58,956 nucleotides of DNA from Aurantiochytrium sp. KH105. Lineage: Eukaryota > Sar > Bigyra > Thraustochytrida > Thraustochytriidae. The translations under genes and the position numbers were made by a program. The stretch is taken from the NCBI GenBank assembly GCA_003116975.1, contig BGKB01000256.1, forward strand, positions 1-58,956, written 5' to 3'. Each line of letters opens with the position of its first letter. The stretch's first letter is position 1. The notes beneath the pieces are model-generated. The model saw nothing but the letters and a program-made list of their open reading frames with translations, searched no databases and was not told the DNA's origin. Of this stretch, positions 27,364 to 37,488 are shown piece by piece.

Positions 27364-30045
27364 ATGCAGGGCGCGGGCGCGGGCGCGGGCGCGTGGAGCA
27401 CGGAGCGCGCCCTGCGCACGCTGCGCGGGGCGCTGGCCGCGGATGCAGGGGTGCGGCGGAGCGCGGAGGCGGCGCTGGCCCAGGCGCTCGCGGAACCCAG
27501 GCACGACGAGACGAGCGCGCTCGCGGCGCTGCTGGCGCTCGTGCTGGAGCGCGCGCGCGGCGCGCAGGCAGGACCCGAGGCGCTCCTCGCGGCCGTGACC
27601 CTACGGCGCGCCGTGCGTCCGGGAGACGCAGACCAGGTGCTGGCAAGGCTCGTCAACGGGGGCGCCCTCGGGTGCCGCGACGCCCGCGCTCGGGCGGCGA
27701 ACGCGGCGCTCGTCTCGCACCTGGCGCTGAGCGGGACGGAACCCGAGATCGCCGCCAAGGTCGACGGCCTCGTTGCTCTCGGCTCTTCGCCAGAAGCGTC
27801 CGCCGAGACACGAAAGGGCTGTCTGAAATGCGCCAAACTCATCGCCATCCAGTCGAAATCGGTGGACGGCAAAAAGCTCGCGCTGCCGCAGCGCCTCTCC
27901 CCGCTCTTTAAGACCGCGCTTGCAAGTAGCAGCTGCGACGATGCCGCGGCCGCGGCTGCGGCATCACTCACCATCTCTGCCATCGCTCGAACAATGACGC
28001 TGCTGGCCAACACGGCCCTCATGCACTCGAACACGGAGCTGCCCGCTTGGTGGCTCTCTACCATGGTACGCTGCGCATCGCATCCGGACGTCCAGCTCTT
28101 TGCGCGTTGCAACGCGCTTCGCCTTGTGCACTCGGTATGGAAGCAGCGTCGGAGCATTCGTCAAAACGCTTCGCTTCGCGAAGACGCGAGCTCCCTCGCC
28201 ACCAATACACTTAGCGCAGTCTCCAGCGGAGGTCTGAACGAACAAAAGGATGAGACAGTAAATTATGATTCGGACGATGGAGAGCCACGCGGCCCGGTCG
28301 CCGCCGCTGCAGTCGCGTGCGAAATCTTGCGTGATGTGGTGGAGGAGCTCATTGACGAAACCCGGCAGGATGTCGACGTGGGCCCACTTGTGGAACTCGG
28401 ACTGCGTGCGAGCCGCTTGCGCACTGACATTCGCGTGCTCTTCACCGAGGACCCCAATGAATTCGTAGCTGTGCACGAGGATGAGACAGCGCTCAACGAG
28501 CCACGACATGCGGCCGTCGGCCTCCTCGAGTCCCTGTACGAATTCGCCCCCAAACCAGTCACTGCCAAGCTCACGTCAATTCGCATGGAGCATGCCAGCG
28601 AGCTTGATGTCGAGGCGCTGCTCTGGTGCACGGGTTGTCTGTTGCCAACTCTTGAGGAGTCATATGACGGTGCTCACAGTCTTTGTGCGGCAGAGTTGAT
28701 GCGCTCGCTTGATCTCTGGTGCGAGGCCCTCGCCGCACAAATGCATTTGGATCCTCTTTTACACGCTCGCCTTCTCTGGTGCATTTGGTTGCGTATGCGT
28801 CGGCCCGATGCTTCCTCAACGCCGGCCGAGCGCGCTCTCGTTCTTCGAAGTATGGCCGAAGCAGCCATCACGAGTGGGGGGCTCCTTCCGGGTGTCGGAT
28901 TACACGCGGCGCAGGCTTTTAGCCAGATTTTGCGACGAGAGCGGGCCCTCATGGACGGCCGCGGCGGCGTGCAGGCCTTTGTTGGCCTTGTTGGTATTCT
29001 CTCGTCAAGTTCCCCAGACACGGCACATATTGCCATCCAGGCGATCGAGGTCGCCCTCGACACTGCCAACGGCGTACCTGTTGGCGCACCGTGCCAAGAC
29101 CTTGTTCGCTACATCATTCGGCTGTGGTCCCTGGGCATTCGCAATGATCCCATGCTTAGTCAGACCTGCGGTCGCATCCTCTTGCACGTTTCGCGCCGTG
29201 TTACGGATCTTCTACAGCAGGTCTCGGAGGCAAGCCCGTCGCTCGCGGGTCAGATTTGCCGCGCCGACGTCGACTGTCGTCTGCATGCGCAAGCGCTTTC
29301 CCTTTTTGATCTGTTACACGCTGCGCCTCCGCCGCCTCTTCCTCCGTCGGCTTCGGCGTTGGGCTCGAATACGATGCAAAATGCTACAGAAGATCGATTC
29401 CTATGCATGGCCGAGTGTCTGCGCGTTGTGGCGCGCGTGCGGCCGGCTGAGGTCGCGAGTCGTCTCGTGTGGCTACGTGAGCAAGGCGCCGACGATTTGC
29501 CCGCCTACTCGGCTGCGGTCGTGTGCTGTCTGCGTGCGGCGCGCATGTCTTCCATGCCGGGCTTGCTGGCCAATCTTGGCAAGGATGTTGTGCGTTTTCC
29601 GTGTTCCAAAGAGGTCCTTCTCGAGGTGGCCCTTGGAAGTATGGCTGTTGGAGATGTGGCCTGGTTGCTGCAACTGCAGACCTTGCAGAGTCCTGCTGAC
29701 CTCGTAGCGTTCGTGATTGCCTCGGCTGGCCGTGCAGATTCTCCCGTTGGCATCGTTCTCGGCGCCTTTCTTTGCCTTTGCGCGCAGCATGCTCCACAGG
29801 TGTGGACTGATGCATCAGTCAAGCCCTTTCTTCGAGAGTGTCTCACATGGTCTGCCACTTCGAGCGAGCCTGACGTTGAGGACAATGACGACCTTTGGGG
29901 GTTTGCCCTTCCCGCGGAGCTCGATGGCGCGGATGATGAAGTCAAGAATGAAGACACACTCCTCGACGCTTTCGATGGCAACGCGCAGGACTATCAGCTT
30001 GCGCTTGCTACCGCCAAGGCTCTCATCTCGCGTCTCGCTGGCTGA
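27364..30045 (+). CDS. importin-beta-family karyopherin, importin-9/Kap114-like
   Basis: The 893-residue protein starts at the ATG at 27364 and is almost entirely alpha-helical, with HEAT-type paired helices. It begins with an N-terminal repeat resembling the importin-beta N domain (ALRTLRGALAADAGVRRSAEAAL). The segment LFTEDPNEFVAVHEDE (about 357-372) resembles the EDPN-F acidic motif found in importin-9/Kap114 proteins. The C-terminus is acidic (DEVKNEDTLLDAF). Family members carry histones and other cargo into the nucleus under Ran control. It is shorter than typical importin-9 (about 1000 residues) and divergent. The Gly/Ala repeats at the very start come from GCGGGC repeats in the DNA. 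The HEAT solenoid nature is clear; the exact subfamily is a moderate-confidence inference. Confidence 0.6.
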   Translation: MQGAGAGAGAWSTERALRTLRGALAADAGVRRSAEAALAQALAEPRHDETSALAALLALVLERARGAQAGPEALLAAVTLRRAVRPGDADQVLARLVNGGALGCRDARARAANAALVSHLALSGTEPEIAAKVDGLVALGSSPEASAETRKGCLKCAKLIAIQSKSVDGKKLALPQRLSPLFKTALASSSCDDAAAAAAASLTISAIARTMTLLANTALMHSNTELPAWWLSTMVRCASHPDVQLFARCNALRLVHSVWKQRRSIRQNASLREDASSLATNTLSAVSSGGLNEQKDETVNYDSDDGEPRGPVAAAAVACEILRDVVEELIDETRQDVDVGPLVELGLRASRLRTDIRVLFTEDPNEFVAVHEDETALNEPRHAAVGLLESLYEFAPKPVTAKLTSIRMEHASELDVEALLWCTGCLLPTLEESYDGAHSLCAAELMRSLDLWCEALAAQMHLDPLLHARLLWCIWLRMRRPDASSTPAERALVLRSMAEAAITSGGLLPGVGLHAAQAFSQILRRERALMDGRGGVQAFVGLVGILSSSSPDTAHIAIQAIEVALDTANGVPVGAPCQDLVRYIIRLWSLGIRNDPMLSQTCGRILLHVSRRVTDLLQQVSEASPSLAGQICRADVDCRLHAQALSLFDLLHAAPPPPLPPSASALGSNTMQNATEDRFLCMAECLRVVARVRPAEVASRLVWLREQGADDLPAYSAAVVCCLRAARMSSMPGLLANLGKDVVRFPCSKEVLLEVALGSMAVGDVAWLLQLQTLQSPADLVAFVIASAGRADSPVGIVLGAFLCLCAQHAPQVWTDASVKPFLRECLTWSATSSEPDVEDNDDLWGFALPAELDGADDEVKNEDTLLDAFDGNAQDYQLALATAKALISRLAG

Positions 30046-30650
30046 ATGTATTTTTCGGGGAGGGGTGGTGGAGGATGCAGTGATGCACAAAAGGTGCAGC
30101 GTATGTGACGGCCTCTTCAATGACCGAGTACATCACGATGGACTATCTGCGTGCAGTTCACGTTTCGCGCGCCGTGCCTCTGCCCTGACTGCAAAAGGAT
30201 TTCTTGCTCGAATTTCTAGTCAGCAAAGAAAGCTCAAGGCGTAATGTGACCAATGCGCCGAGCACGATGAATGTCGTAGAAGAAGAGGGACAGGGGGAGA
30301 CAGGGGGAATGCTTTGACGTTTTCCGGATTAAAAATAACACGATGTGTGCCATACCGGCAAATGGCATATAGGTTCCCGCGGCGCATCGCGTTTCCGTGT
30401 GGAAAAAGGCGAATTCTATGAAGAACGGAGGGAATGCAGTCAAGTCAGACTTCGATGGATGGTCGTCTGGCATCCAAGAACATGCGAAATATCTCTTCTT
30501 AGTGTTCTTCAAATGTGTGCATTTGTGTAAAAAAGAATTACCATTTTTGCGAGGCAAACACAATTTTCTCCTCTCCCGTTTATTGGTTATCTCTTCCTCT
30601 TTTAAGTTCCGCGTCAGCCCTTTGCACTGAATCAAAAACCCTGCAATTTG
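30046..30650. other. convergent 3' intergenic region
   Basis: The 600 bp lie between two genes that end toward each other. It is AT-richer than the flanks and shows no supported gene, RNA or repeat. Confidence 0.5.
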
Positions 30651-33047
30651 TTACCTTGCCGCCGTATCCCACCGATTCTGAATGGAGATGCGCACAAATG
30701 TATCTAGGTCGATCTCAAGGTCTACATTTGCAGACATGATCTCATCGATCTCTGTGTCAAAGAGTGGCCGTTCGTCCCACACTCGTTCGTTGCTGAGTTG
30801 ATTGATGTAATAGGGACGCCCCTTGTCCTCCGGACGTGTGCTTGCCGATTTAATCCACACGGCATCGCTGCGGATCTTCCGCCTCGTTGCAAGTCCATTC
30901 CGGGCCGTGGTGAAGAGAGTCGCAGCTTGACGCTTGTTTGCCGTCGAGCCAAGGGCACGGATAGCTTCACGAAAGCCTGCCACGTCCATGACTGTAAAGT
31001 AGCCCTGATTCTTATTTTCGTCTGCTTCGAGAACCGCTTTTCGTGCTGCCACGTCAGCCTTGGAAAGCTCTGTGCATGTTTGAACGCCCCCATAGCTAAA
31101 CTTTTTCACTGTGCAGTAAGAGAGGAAGACATCACGCAGACGGCCCTGCCAGCTCCGTTCGTGTGCAACCCACCCTTGTAAAATGATCAAAAGGACCTCG
31201 TCAAGGTCCACATAGGCAATGCTATCTGCATCGCCTCGGCTGATTGTCGATGTCTCCGAGACGGTGTCGTTCGTGTTGTCTGAATAGTTATCGAGCGGTG
31301 TAGACGCTTCAGCGGGCGGCAAACTCGTGGAGAGGTCCTTTGCAGCGAAACCTTTTCCTGATGCAAGTGAGACCTGCTTCACAGTAGTTCGCGCACCTTT
31401 GGCTCTCGACTTTGCAGCTGGCGTCCCCAACGCGCCTCCGAAATTTCCGCTGTTAGGATCGACCGGAATGATGCTGCCAATAGCGCGCAAAATATCAGCA
31501 GCGTTGACGACCTTCCATTGCTGCATGTGCGCACTGGCAATCTGGAGAGCAAGTGTCCTTGGCAAAACGGGGCGGTCGTCTTCAGAGGGCTGTAGGGCGC
31601 TCGTGCCAATCTCGCCTATCTCTGCAACCTTGTCAAGAAGGTCAAAGAGAAAGGCCACCGCAGCTGGGTCGTCCCTGTCAAAGGAAATTTGCTCAATTTC
31701 CTCACTCGTTAGAGCCTTTCTTGTCCACGAGCGAGTCTTCTTGGTGGCCATGCGCGATAAAGCGCCTCGAGCTTCCGACGAAGATGAGGTACCGACAGGC
31801 AATAATTTGGGTCCAGATCGTGTTTTGCAAAAGGCGTCTTCGCGGATCATTCGAATGAGATAGCCAAAGACAGCAACACGAGGATCAAGAGAGTGCTGCT
31901 GCACGCTATTGAGTAATTCGGTCACGTGCCAGTCCGTGAGCTTGTCGAGGCCGTAAAGATTAGAGAAGAATTGATGCGTGCAGATGGAAAGAGACACTGA
32001 TGTTGACGCGGCGATGTTGGACCCTTGCGCAGATCGTGTTGAAGAATACTTGCTCTGATTTAGAGCGCCGTCTTTTCCGCCACTGGTTTTGATAGGGTTG
32101 TTACGGCTTGCATAGATGCTATAAATGTGTTTGCGGGCAAGTCCGATTTGCAGGACTCGCTTGTTGACCTGAAAGGTGGACATTTGCTGGCGAAGCGCAA
32201 AGGGAATGTTCCAGCCGATTCTCCAGCGCTTGGGAATGGCAACAGGAGGGTCAAGGTCCGGTCCTCCGTGTGAAACACGCCCGCGTGCTTCTGCGAGTGC
32301 CTCCAAGGCGCTCGGAGGAGCTGTCGCGTCCGTTGCACATGCCACTTCAGCGGAGGGCATTTGTAGGCGAAAATTGTTGTTGGAAAGGGCCTGCAAGTGG
32401 TCCATGCCAAGTTTGGCGACGAGCTTGTCAAGGTCGCGCAAGCTTTTTACTTTGCGACGCTGCTCCTGCTCGAGGTTCGACAAGGCATCATCGAGAGCAG
32501 CGTCTGAGCTGGCGGCAATGCTCCACTCCAGCTCTTGAGCACTGTTATCGCTGATACGCTGAATCACGTTAGCGTAGTCGTTTGCTTGTTGCCGCAATTG
32601 TGCATGTTCTTCTCGCAACACACGCATGGAGACCATGGTGTCGTCGCACTCTTCTTTGGAGGTAGCTGCACGCTCGGTCGCGAGTTCGGCCCTGAATTTT
32701 GCCCTTCGAAGCTGGCGCTCCGCAAAAGTGACAAGCTTTTGCATGCGTTCCGCAAGCTCTTCAGTATTCCGCAGCTGTGCTCGATAAGCGCTGAGACTGT
32801 CGTCTACGACTTTGGTGTGTCGCTCAAAGACTCTCTCCAGGAGGGAGCCAAGTTTGGGCGATAAGGCGCTGGCTTGATCGAGAAGGGGGCACATGCATGC
32901 TTGTGCGAGTTTGGCGCGTTGTTCGAGGTCTTCGCGTCGTTTTCGTGCGGCTTCTGACCTCGCCTGCGGTGCAAAGACGTCATCGGTGAGCATTTCTTGC
33001 AGCCATTTCTCTAGCACCTGGAACTCGTGCGTTTTTCGACGTTGCAT
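30651..33047 (-). CDS. coiled-coil protein with C-terminal WW-like domain, possibly ciliary
   Basis: The 798-residue protein starts at the ATG at 33047. Residues 1-210 are mostly coiled coil (RKRREDLEQRAKLAQ, ELAERMQKLVTFAERQLRRAKF). A middle region has a basic helix near 290-320 (LARKHIYSIYASR) that could be IQ-like. A Ser/Thr-rich linker lies around 560-620. An EF-hand-like segment (LEADENKNQGYFTVMDVAGF, near 675-695) has a partial Asp-x-Asn-x-Asn loop. A WW-like segment is at about 729-761: an opening Trp, GRPYYIN in the middle and VWDERP at the end. The combination of coiled coil, EF-hand-like and WW-like parts is frequent in flagellar and cytoskeletal proteins, but I do not recognise a specific family. 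Confidence 0.65.
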   Translation of the reverse strand: MQRRKTHEFQVLEKWLQEMLTDDVFAPQARSEAARKRREDLEQRAKLAQACMCPLLDQASALSPKLGSLLERVFERHTKVVDDSLSAYRAQLRNTEELAERMQKLVTFAERQLRRAKFRAELATERAATSKEECDDTMVSMRVLREEHAQLRQQANDYANVIQRISDNSAQELEWSIAASSDAALDDALSNLEQEQRRKVKSLRDLDKLVAKLGMDHLQALSNNNFRLQMPSAEVACATDATAPPSALEALAEARGRVSHGGPDLDPPVAIPKRWRIGWNIPFALRQQMSTFQVNKRVLQIGLARKHIYSIYASRNNPIKTSGGKDGALNQSKYSSTRSAQGSNIAASTSVSLSICTHQFFSNLYGLDKLTDWHVTELLNSVQQHSLDPRVAVFGYLIRMIREDAFCKTRSGPKLLPVGTSSSSEARGALSRMATKKTRSWTRKALTSEEIEQISFDRDDPAAVAFLFDLLDKVAEIGEIGTSALQPSEDDRPVLPRTLALQIASAHMQQWKVVNAADILRAIGSIIPVDPNSGNFGGALGTPAAKSRAKGARTTVKQVSLASGKGFAAKDLSTSLPPAEASTPLDNYSDNTNDTVSETSTISRGDADSIAYVDLDEVLLIILQGWVAHERSWQGRLRDVFLSYCTVKKFSYGGVQTCTELSKADVAARKAVLEADENKNQGYFTVMDVAGFREAIRALGSTANKRQAATLFTTARNGLATRRKIRSDAVWIKSASTRPEDKGRPYYINQLSNERVWDERPLFDTEIDEIMSANVDLEIDLDTFVRISIQNRWDTAAR

Positions 33048-33666
33048 GATGGTGGGTGATGATCTCGTACGGCGCCTTGGCTGTGCCGAGGAATATAATC
33101 TCGTTTTACTTTGTCTTCTGTACGTCGCGGACTACACAGTCCGCGTCGCTCGCTCCCTTCAGAGCTCGAGGACTTTTACACTTTTGCCTTGTCGCTGCAG
33201 CTCTCTCTTGGCAAGCCGGGGTTCCTAAGCTTGCAAGAGATTTCGACTGCCGTCAAGGCTGCTTTACTGCTACGAGTACTACTCTCAACGCTCGCTCTCT
33301 GCGCCTTATTTTTTCTTTAACAAGCTTGTTTGATCTTTCATGGGAAAAGTTCTTCTTCACCAAGTCATGCTGGCAGTGAAGCCTGCCTTCAAGTTGTAGC
33401 TATTGAGAACTTGAATGTTGTCAAAAAAAAAATAGACCGCTTTTTAGTGCGCACCGGATCTATTTTCTTCTGGTGGCACTTCCATACAAGTTTGACTGTG
33501 AGGAAGGAGGCCTTGGGCCTGCGCAGGGCTAGCTTGTGAGTGAGTCACACATGAACGGGAAAGGCACTGTCACGTCCAAGCTTTCAATGACGCAACACGT
33601 GAGCAAGTGCCACTCGAGATGGTAGAACAGGCACGCACCAGTGCAGCCTGAGAGGTTAAAAAATCA
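33048..33666. other. intergenic region between two minus-strand genes
   Basis: It should contain the promoter of the coiled-coil/WW-like gene and the 3' end of the next one. Pyrimidine-rich on the plus strand near 33160-33310. No gene is supported. Confidence 0.45.
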
Positions 33667-35844
33667 TCAGCTAGTGCCAGAAAAGAAGTGATGACGTATG
33701 TTTCTGCAAGGCGGAAAGTCTTGACGCGTGGCAAGAAGTTCGCTGCAGAGGGTTTTGTAGTCGTCTTCTTCGTCAACATCCCTGAAGACGCGACGGCCAA
33801 CTTGAACCTGAACATCACAGCGCATGACGGCTGCAAGCTGTGTGGCAAATGCAGCGCCCGTGGACCATGCCACGTCAAAGAAAGCAGGCTTGCCCAGCGC
33901 ACCAGGAACCGCCAAAAGCGCGTAGCCTCCATCAAGAGCAGGAGCCAAAAAGGCTTGATGCGGATCGCGTAATGGGACCGCAAGTGCTTCGCAAAGTTGA
34001 TCAACGCCTAGATGCGGTGTGTCCATGCCCACAAAAGCGACAGCGTCTGTGTCGGCGCTTTCGAGAGCAGCGCCAAGAGCGCTACCAAGCTTTCCGAGAC
34101 GTACATCCGGATCAGCCGTGGCTGGCATGCTTTCGAGGTCCCATTTCGAGCTCTCCGCGGGCCAATGGGCGTCCAGCCATGCACGATACTCGTCCCGATC
34201 TTCCGCGGGACTAAAGAGAATGACGCGCCTGACGCTAGCGTGCAGCGCTTCCTCAAGACGGGCCGAGCCAAGTTCCGTGACAAGGTCGCCAATGCAGGCG
34301 CGCGCAAAGTCGAGAGCGGTCTCTTGGCCGATCGTTGCTGCGAGACGCGTCTTGCAGGTTCCGAGTCGCGGGAAGCGAGCGACAAGAAAGACTGTTGCGC
34401 AACGCGGTCTTGCGCGGTATCCACTGACGCCAAGGTTGGCGGGACCTTCGCTTTGCCCTTGCCCTTGCAAGCCTATTTCAGCATTGCAGCATTCGAGAAG
34501 GGCTTCAATGGACGTGAGCTTTGGTAGAGAACGTCTTCGGTCCCGCAAGATGACCTGGGCAATGCGCAGCGCCGCAGATTCTGCCTGCGCGCGCGTGGAG
34601 TCGTCTTGCATTCGTTCGAAGTCCTCAACATGTGCGACGCCAATTGTCCGTCGGACTAATTCGACTGCGGCAAAGCCCATTGCATCGATGCAAACGTCGC
34701 GGAGCAAGGACCGCAGGGCGAACTGAGGCGGGACATTTTCATCCGGTAAGTACATGCTGATACGGCCCTTTTCCTTGCTGCCGGCGAGACGCGAGTTCTG
34801 GAGTATATTACGTCGCTCCGCTGTCCACTGTTCCTGCAATGCCATGGCAAAAGCTAGCCAGAACTCGCGAAGCTCTGCAAGCGCGAATCCAGATTTATGT
34901 GCGCACGCAGAAATAATAAGATTACCCATGAATGTACCCACGTCAAAGGCCATTGGGCCCATGAGGGCAAATTCGGAGTCAAAGAAGCGGAGACGATCTG
35001 GACCAGCATTTATTCCGCCAAGATGATCAAGGCTCACAAGGATGGATCCTGTGTGAAGGTCTCCGTGAAGAAGACATTCGGCATGCGAGGTGAAGCGCGC
35101 TTTGAGATCGGCGACCGCGAGGAGAAGATCCGCGTCGTGACGAATGGTGCGCACCTGATCATCGAGAGCAGGGCTTGTCCAGCGGCTCGGAAAGGTTGGG
35201 TTCTCGACAAAAGGGGACGTAAAAAAGGCTTCTTCCGTCGCCACGCAAAGATCGTCGTTGCCCGCAAAGTACTCGATGAGACGCCGCCGCTCGGATGCAT
35301 CGAGACCCCAGACAGAAGTTGCAAAAAGTAAGTTCGCGAGAGCTTCTCCAGCTAGTGCTCCAAGGCCTCTTGGCTTGGCACCGCGCGCAAGCGCAGGCCG
35401 GAGCACTTCGAAAGGAGCGGGCAGATATTCCATGAGTACACAAGCATAATGTTCATCAAAGGCCAGCACGCGAGGAACAATAGGACGGGCGCTCGGATGG
35501 CGGGCTGCAATACGCGCAAAAACCTGCAGCGATGCATGTTCAAAGTATATACGCTGACAAGCCATCTTGAAGTCTTGATTCATGCGCATGTACGGAAGCG
35601 CTTGCTTGATGCAGATGCGTTGATCCGGTTCGGCGCCTTCGACCTCGAACACATGGTTCAAGTTGCCGTCGGAGACCTCCCGGACGGTTTGGACGCGACC
35701 GCCAAGAGCTGCAGTCACGATGTTTGCGTGTCGACCACAAAGGAAGCTTTCGACAGATTCAACTTGGAGGGGCTGGAAACCTTCTGGTACGCTGCCGTGC
35801 TGTGGAGCCGGGAGGAGCACGTCAGACCACGAGAGGTCCTCCAT
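33667..35844 (-). CDS. fusion of methylthioribose kinase (MtnK) and DUF2064 GT-A-type transferase
   Basis: The 725-residue protein starts at the ATG at 35844. Residues about 25-440 are an S-methyl-5-thioribose kinase: VSDGNLNHVFEV at 58-69, CIKQALPYMRM at 78-88, HGDLHTGSILV at 260-270, DSEFALMGPMAFDVG at 289-303 (DPEFA in relatives) and RRTIGVAHVEDFE at 398-410. Such kinases phosphorylate carbon 1 of 5-methylthioribose in methionine salvage. Residues about 482-710 are a DUF2064 (TIGR04282-type) transferase with ARFPRLGTCKTRLA at 489-502, FVGMDTPHL at 604-612, APALDGGYALL at 634-644 and FFDVAWST at 655-662. This family has a nucleotide-sugar-transferase fold and bacterial members are linked to arsenosugar loci. 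Both halves keep their motifs in one frame, so this is a true fusion. No targeting signal is seen. The joint substrate is unknown; see findings for the arsenosugar hypothesis. Confidence 0.92.
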   Translation of the reverse strand: MEDLSWSDVLLPAPQHGSVPEGFQPLQVESVESFLCGRHANIVTAALGGRVQTVREVSDGNLNHVFEVEGAEPDQRICIKQALPYMRMNQDFKMACQRIYFEHASLQVFARIAARHPSARPIVPRVLAFDEHYACVLMEYLPAPFEVLRPALARGAKPRGLGALAGEALANLLFATSVWGLDASERRRLIEYFAGNDDLCVATEEAFFTSPFVENPTFPSRWTSPALDDQVRTIRHDADLLLAVADLKARFTSHAECLLHGDLHTGSILVSLDHLGGINAGPDRLRFFDSEFALMGPMAFDVGTFMGNLIISACAHKSGFALAELREFWLAFAMALQEQWTAERRNILQNSRLAGSKEKGRISMYLPDENVPPQFALRSLLRDVCIDAMGFAAVELVRRTIGVAHVEDFERMQDDSTRAQAESAALRIAQVILRDRRRSLPKLTSIEALLECCNAEIGLQGQGQSEGPANLGVSGYRARPRCATVFLVARFPRLGTCKTRLAATIGQETALDFARACIGDLVTELGSARLEEALHASVRRVILFSPAEDRDEYRAWLDAHWPAESSKWDLESMPATADPDVRLGKLGSALGAALESADTDAVAFVGMDTPHLGVDQLCEALAVPLRDPHQAFLAPALDGGYALLAVPGALGKPAFFDVAWSTGAAFATQLAAVMRCDVQVQVGRRVFRDVDEEDDYKTLCSELLATRQDFPPCRNIRHHFFSGTS

Positions 35845-36210
35845 GGCGGCGCGCAGCTTCGCTTTTTGGTGTTTGTCAGCCTTGGTCTAGGCTTACCCAC
35901 TTGACTCGAGTTTTGTTCCCTCTCCTTGCCTCACGCGTCGACCTGCCGGGGTCTGTCTGAGCGACTTGACTGCCTGTCTGTCCGTCTACCGACGCGGTGT
36001 TCTCTCCGTGCGTGCGTCAAATGCAGCGTGTCTGTGCGCATGCGTGCGCGCTCGAGCAAGATTGGAATCATTGGGATTGGGAAAAAAAAAAAAAAAACTT
36101 GACTTTCATTTCACTCTTTTCTGAGGTCTCCTTCTATCAAGCTCGACTGTCGTCGAAGTTATGGCTCACACACGTGCAAGTTGCGAGATGACCCAGCCCG
36201 CGTGCGAATC
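35845..36210. other. intergenic region with poly-A run
   Basis: The 366 bp separate two minus-strand genes. A run of about fifteen A at 36083-36097 is the only notable element. The 5' part should hold the promoter of the fusion gene. Confidence 0.5.
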
Positions 36211-37488
36211 TCATCGGCGCAGGAAGCGAAGAGCGTGCTGCGAGTAGAGCATTGTGGTCCAGAGAGTGAGCGCGCCCGCCTGATGCGCAGCGCCGAGCTC
36301 GACGGGAACGAACATCATGAGCGTGGAAATACCCAAAAGAACCTGGCAACAGACGACAACAACCATGGCATTGTATCCTGTGCGCATGGCTGGGCTGAGC
36401 ACCTTCCAGTTGGGAGAGCGCCGAGCAATGCGAAAGAGAGCAAGCGTGGAAAACAGTGTCGTGTAAGCCAGATTGCGGTGATCGAATTGAACGGTGGCAG
36501 TGTTCTCGAAAATGTTGCGCCATGCGGGTTCGAGGCGGCTGTCCCAGAACTCGCGCGGGATCCACTCGCCGGCGTAAAAGGGCCAATCGTTGTAGGCACG
36601 ACCTGCGTCATTTCCCGCGACAAAGGCACCGGAGACGAACGTGATGCCAACGAGACCGAGCACCGCGGCACCCCACGAACGCAAACGCAGGACGCGCGGA
36701 TCAACGGCCGTGGAGAGAAGGGGCTGCGGGTTCAATGCGGTGAGCCCGGTCCAGACGAGACCCGTAAAGACTCCGAGCGCGACCGTGAGATGTGCAGCAA
36801 GTCTGTACGGGCTGACGCGGGGCTCTTTCCACTCGTTCGTGGGCTCCTCGAGACCACTCTTTACCATCCACCATCCGACGAGACCTTGGCCACCACCCAA
36901 GGCGAGTAGACCAAAGAGCTTGGGCGTCATGCCTGGCAGACGCTGGATGCGGCCACGCGCCATGAAATAGAGAAAGGGAACGCCAAAAACGAAACCGAGG
37001 CCGCGTCCCCACATGCGATGAAACCATTCCATAAAGTAAATGTGCTTGAACTCGTCCAGCGACATGCCCTGGTTAAGGCGCTTGTACTCAGGGAACTGCT
37101 TGTACTTTTCGAACTCAGCAGCCCAGGCCTCGTCGGTCTGCGGCAGCATCGAACCCTGCGGCCGCCAGTCAACCATGGAGAGGCCCGAGCGCGTGAGCCG
37201 CGTCACACCGCCCAGGACCACCATGCCAAAGACGGCACCCGAGACGCCCAGGAGCCATGCTCCGACGCCGCGGTCGCTCATAATCGCGGCCTGCATCCGC
37301 GGAGCTGCTGCGCCGCCCACGTTCGCTCCGGCCCGCGTCGCCGCGGCTGCTGCGGCCTCGCCGCCCAGTCGCATTGCCGCAGGGCTCATGCGCAGAGGGC
37401 CTGCAGCCGCCAGCCGCGCTGCGGACGTCGCCGCGGCGGCCGGCCGCGCCAGGCCGGCCAGCCGGCGCGTCGCCGCTGCTGCCAGCAT
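36211..37488 (-). CDS. COX15: heme A synthase, mitochondrial (COX15/CtaA)
   Basis: The 425-residue protein starts at the ATG at 37488. The first 65 residues are rich in Ala and Arg without acids, a mitochondrial targeting sequence. About eight membrane helices follow. Family landmarks are GGVTRLTRSGLSMVDWRPQG (about 92-111), a long loop ending MEWFHRMWGRGLGF with the first His, PYRLAAHLTVALG, QFDHRNLAY and ELGAAHQAGAL, giving the four conserved haem-binding His. The enzyme oxidises the methyl group of heme O to make heme A for cytochrome c oxidase in the inner membrane. Length is typical of eukaryotic COX15. The gene is intronless. Confidence 0.96.
   Translation of the reverse strand: MLAAAATRRLAGLARPAAAATSAARLAAAGPLRMSPAAMRLGGEAAAAAATRAGANVGGAAAPRMQAAIMSDRGVGAWLLGVSGAVFGMVVLGGVTRLTRSGLSMVDWRPQGSMLPQTDEAWAAEFEKYKQFPEYKRLNQGMSLDEFKHIYFMEWFHRMWGRGLGFVFGVPFLYFMARGRIQRLPGMTPKLFGLLALGGGQGLVGWWMVKSGLEEPTNEWKEPRVSPYRLAAHLTVALGVFTGLVWTGLTALNPQPLLSTAVDPRVLRLRSWGAAVLGLVGITFVSGAFVAGNDAGRAYNDWPFYAGEWIPREFWDSRLEPAWRNIFENTATVQFDHRNLAYTTLFSTLALFRIARRSPNWKVLSPAMRTGYNAMVVVVCCQVLLGISTLMMFVPVELGAAHQAGALTLWTTMLYSQHALRFLRR

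Noticed and set aside
33667..35844. Two separate genes for the kinase and transferase halves
   Set aside because: The frame is continuous, the linker (about 440-480) has no stop, and no splice pair is needed.
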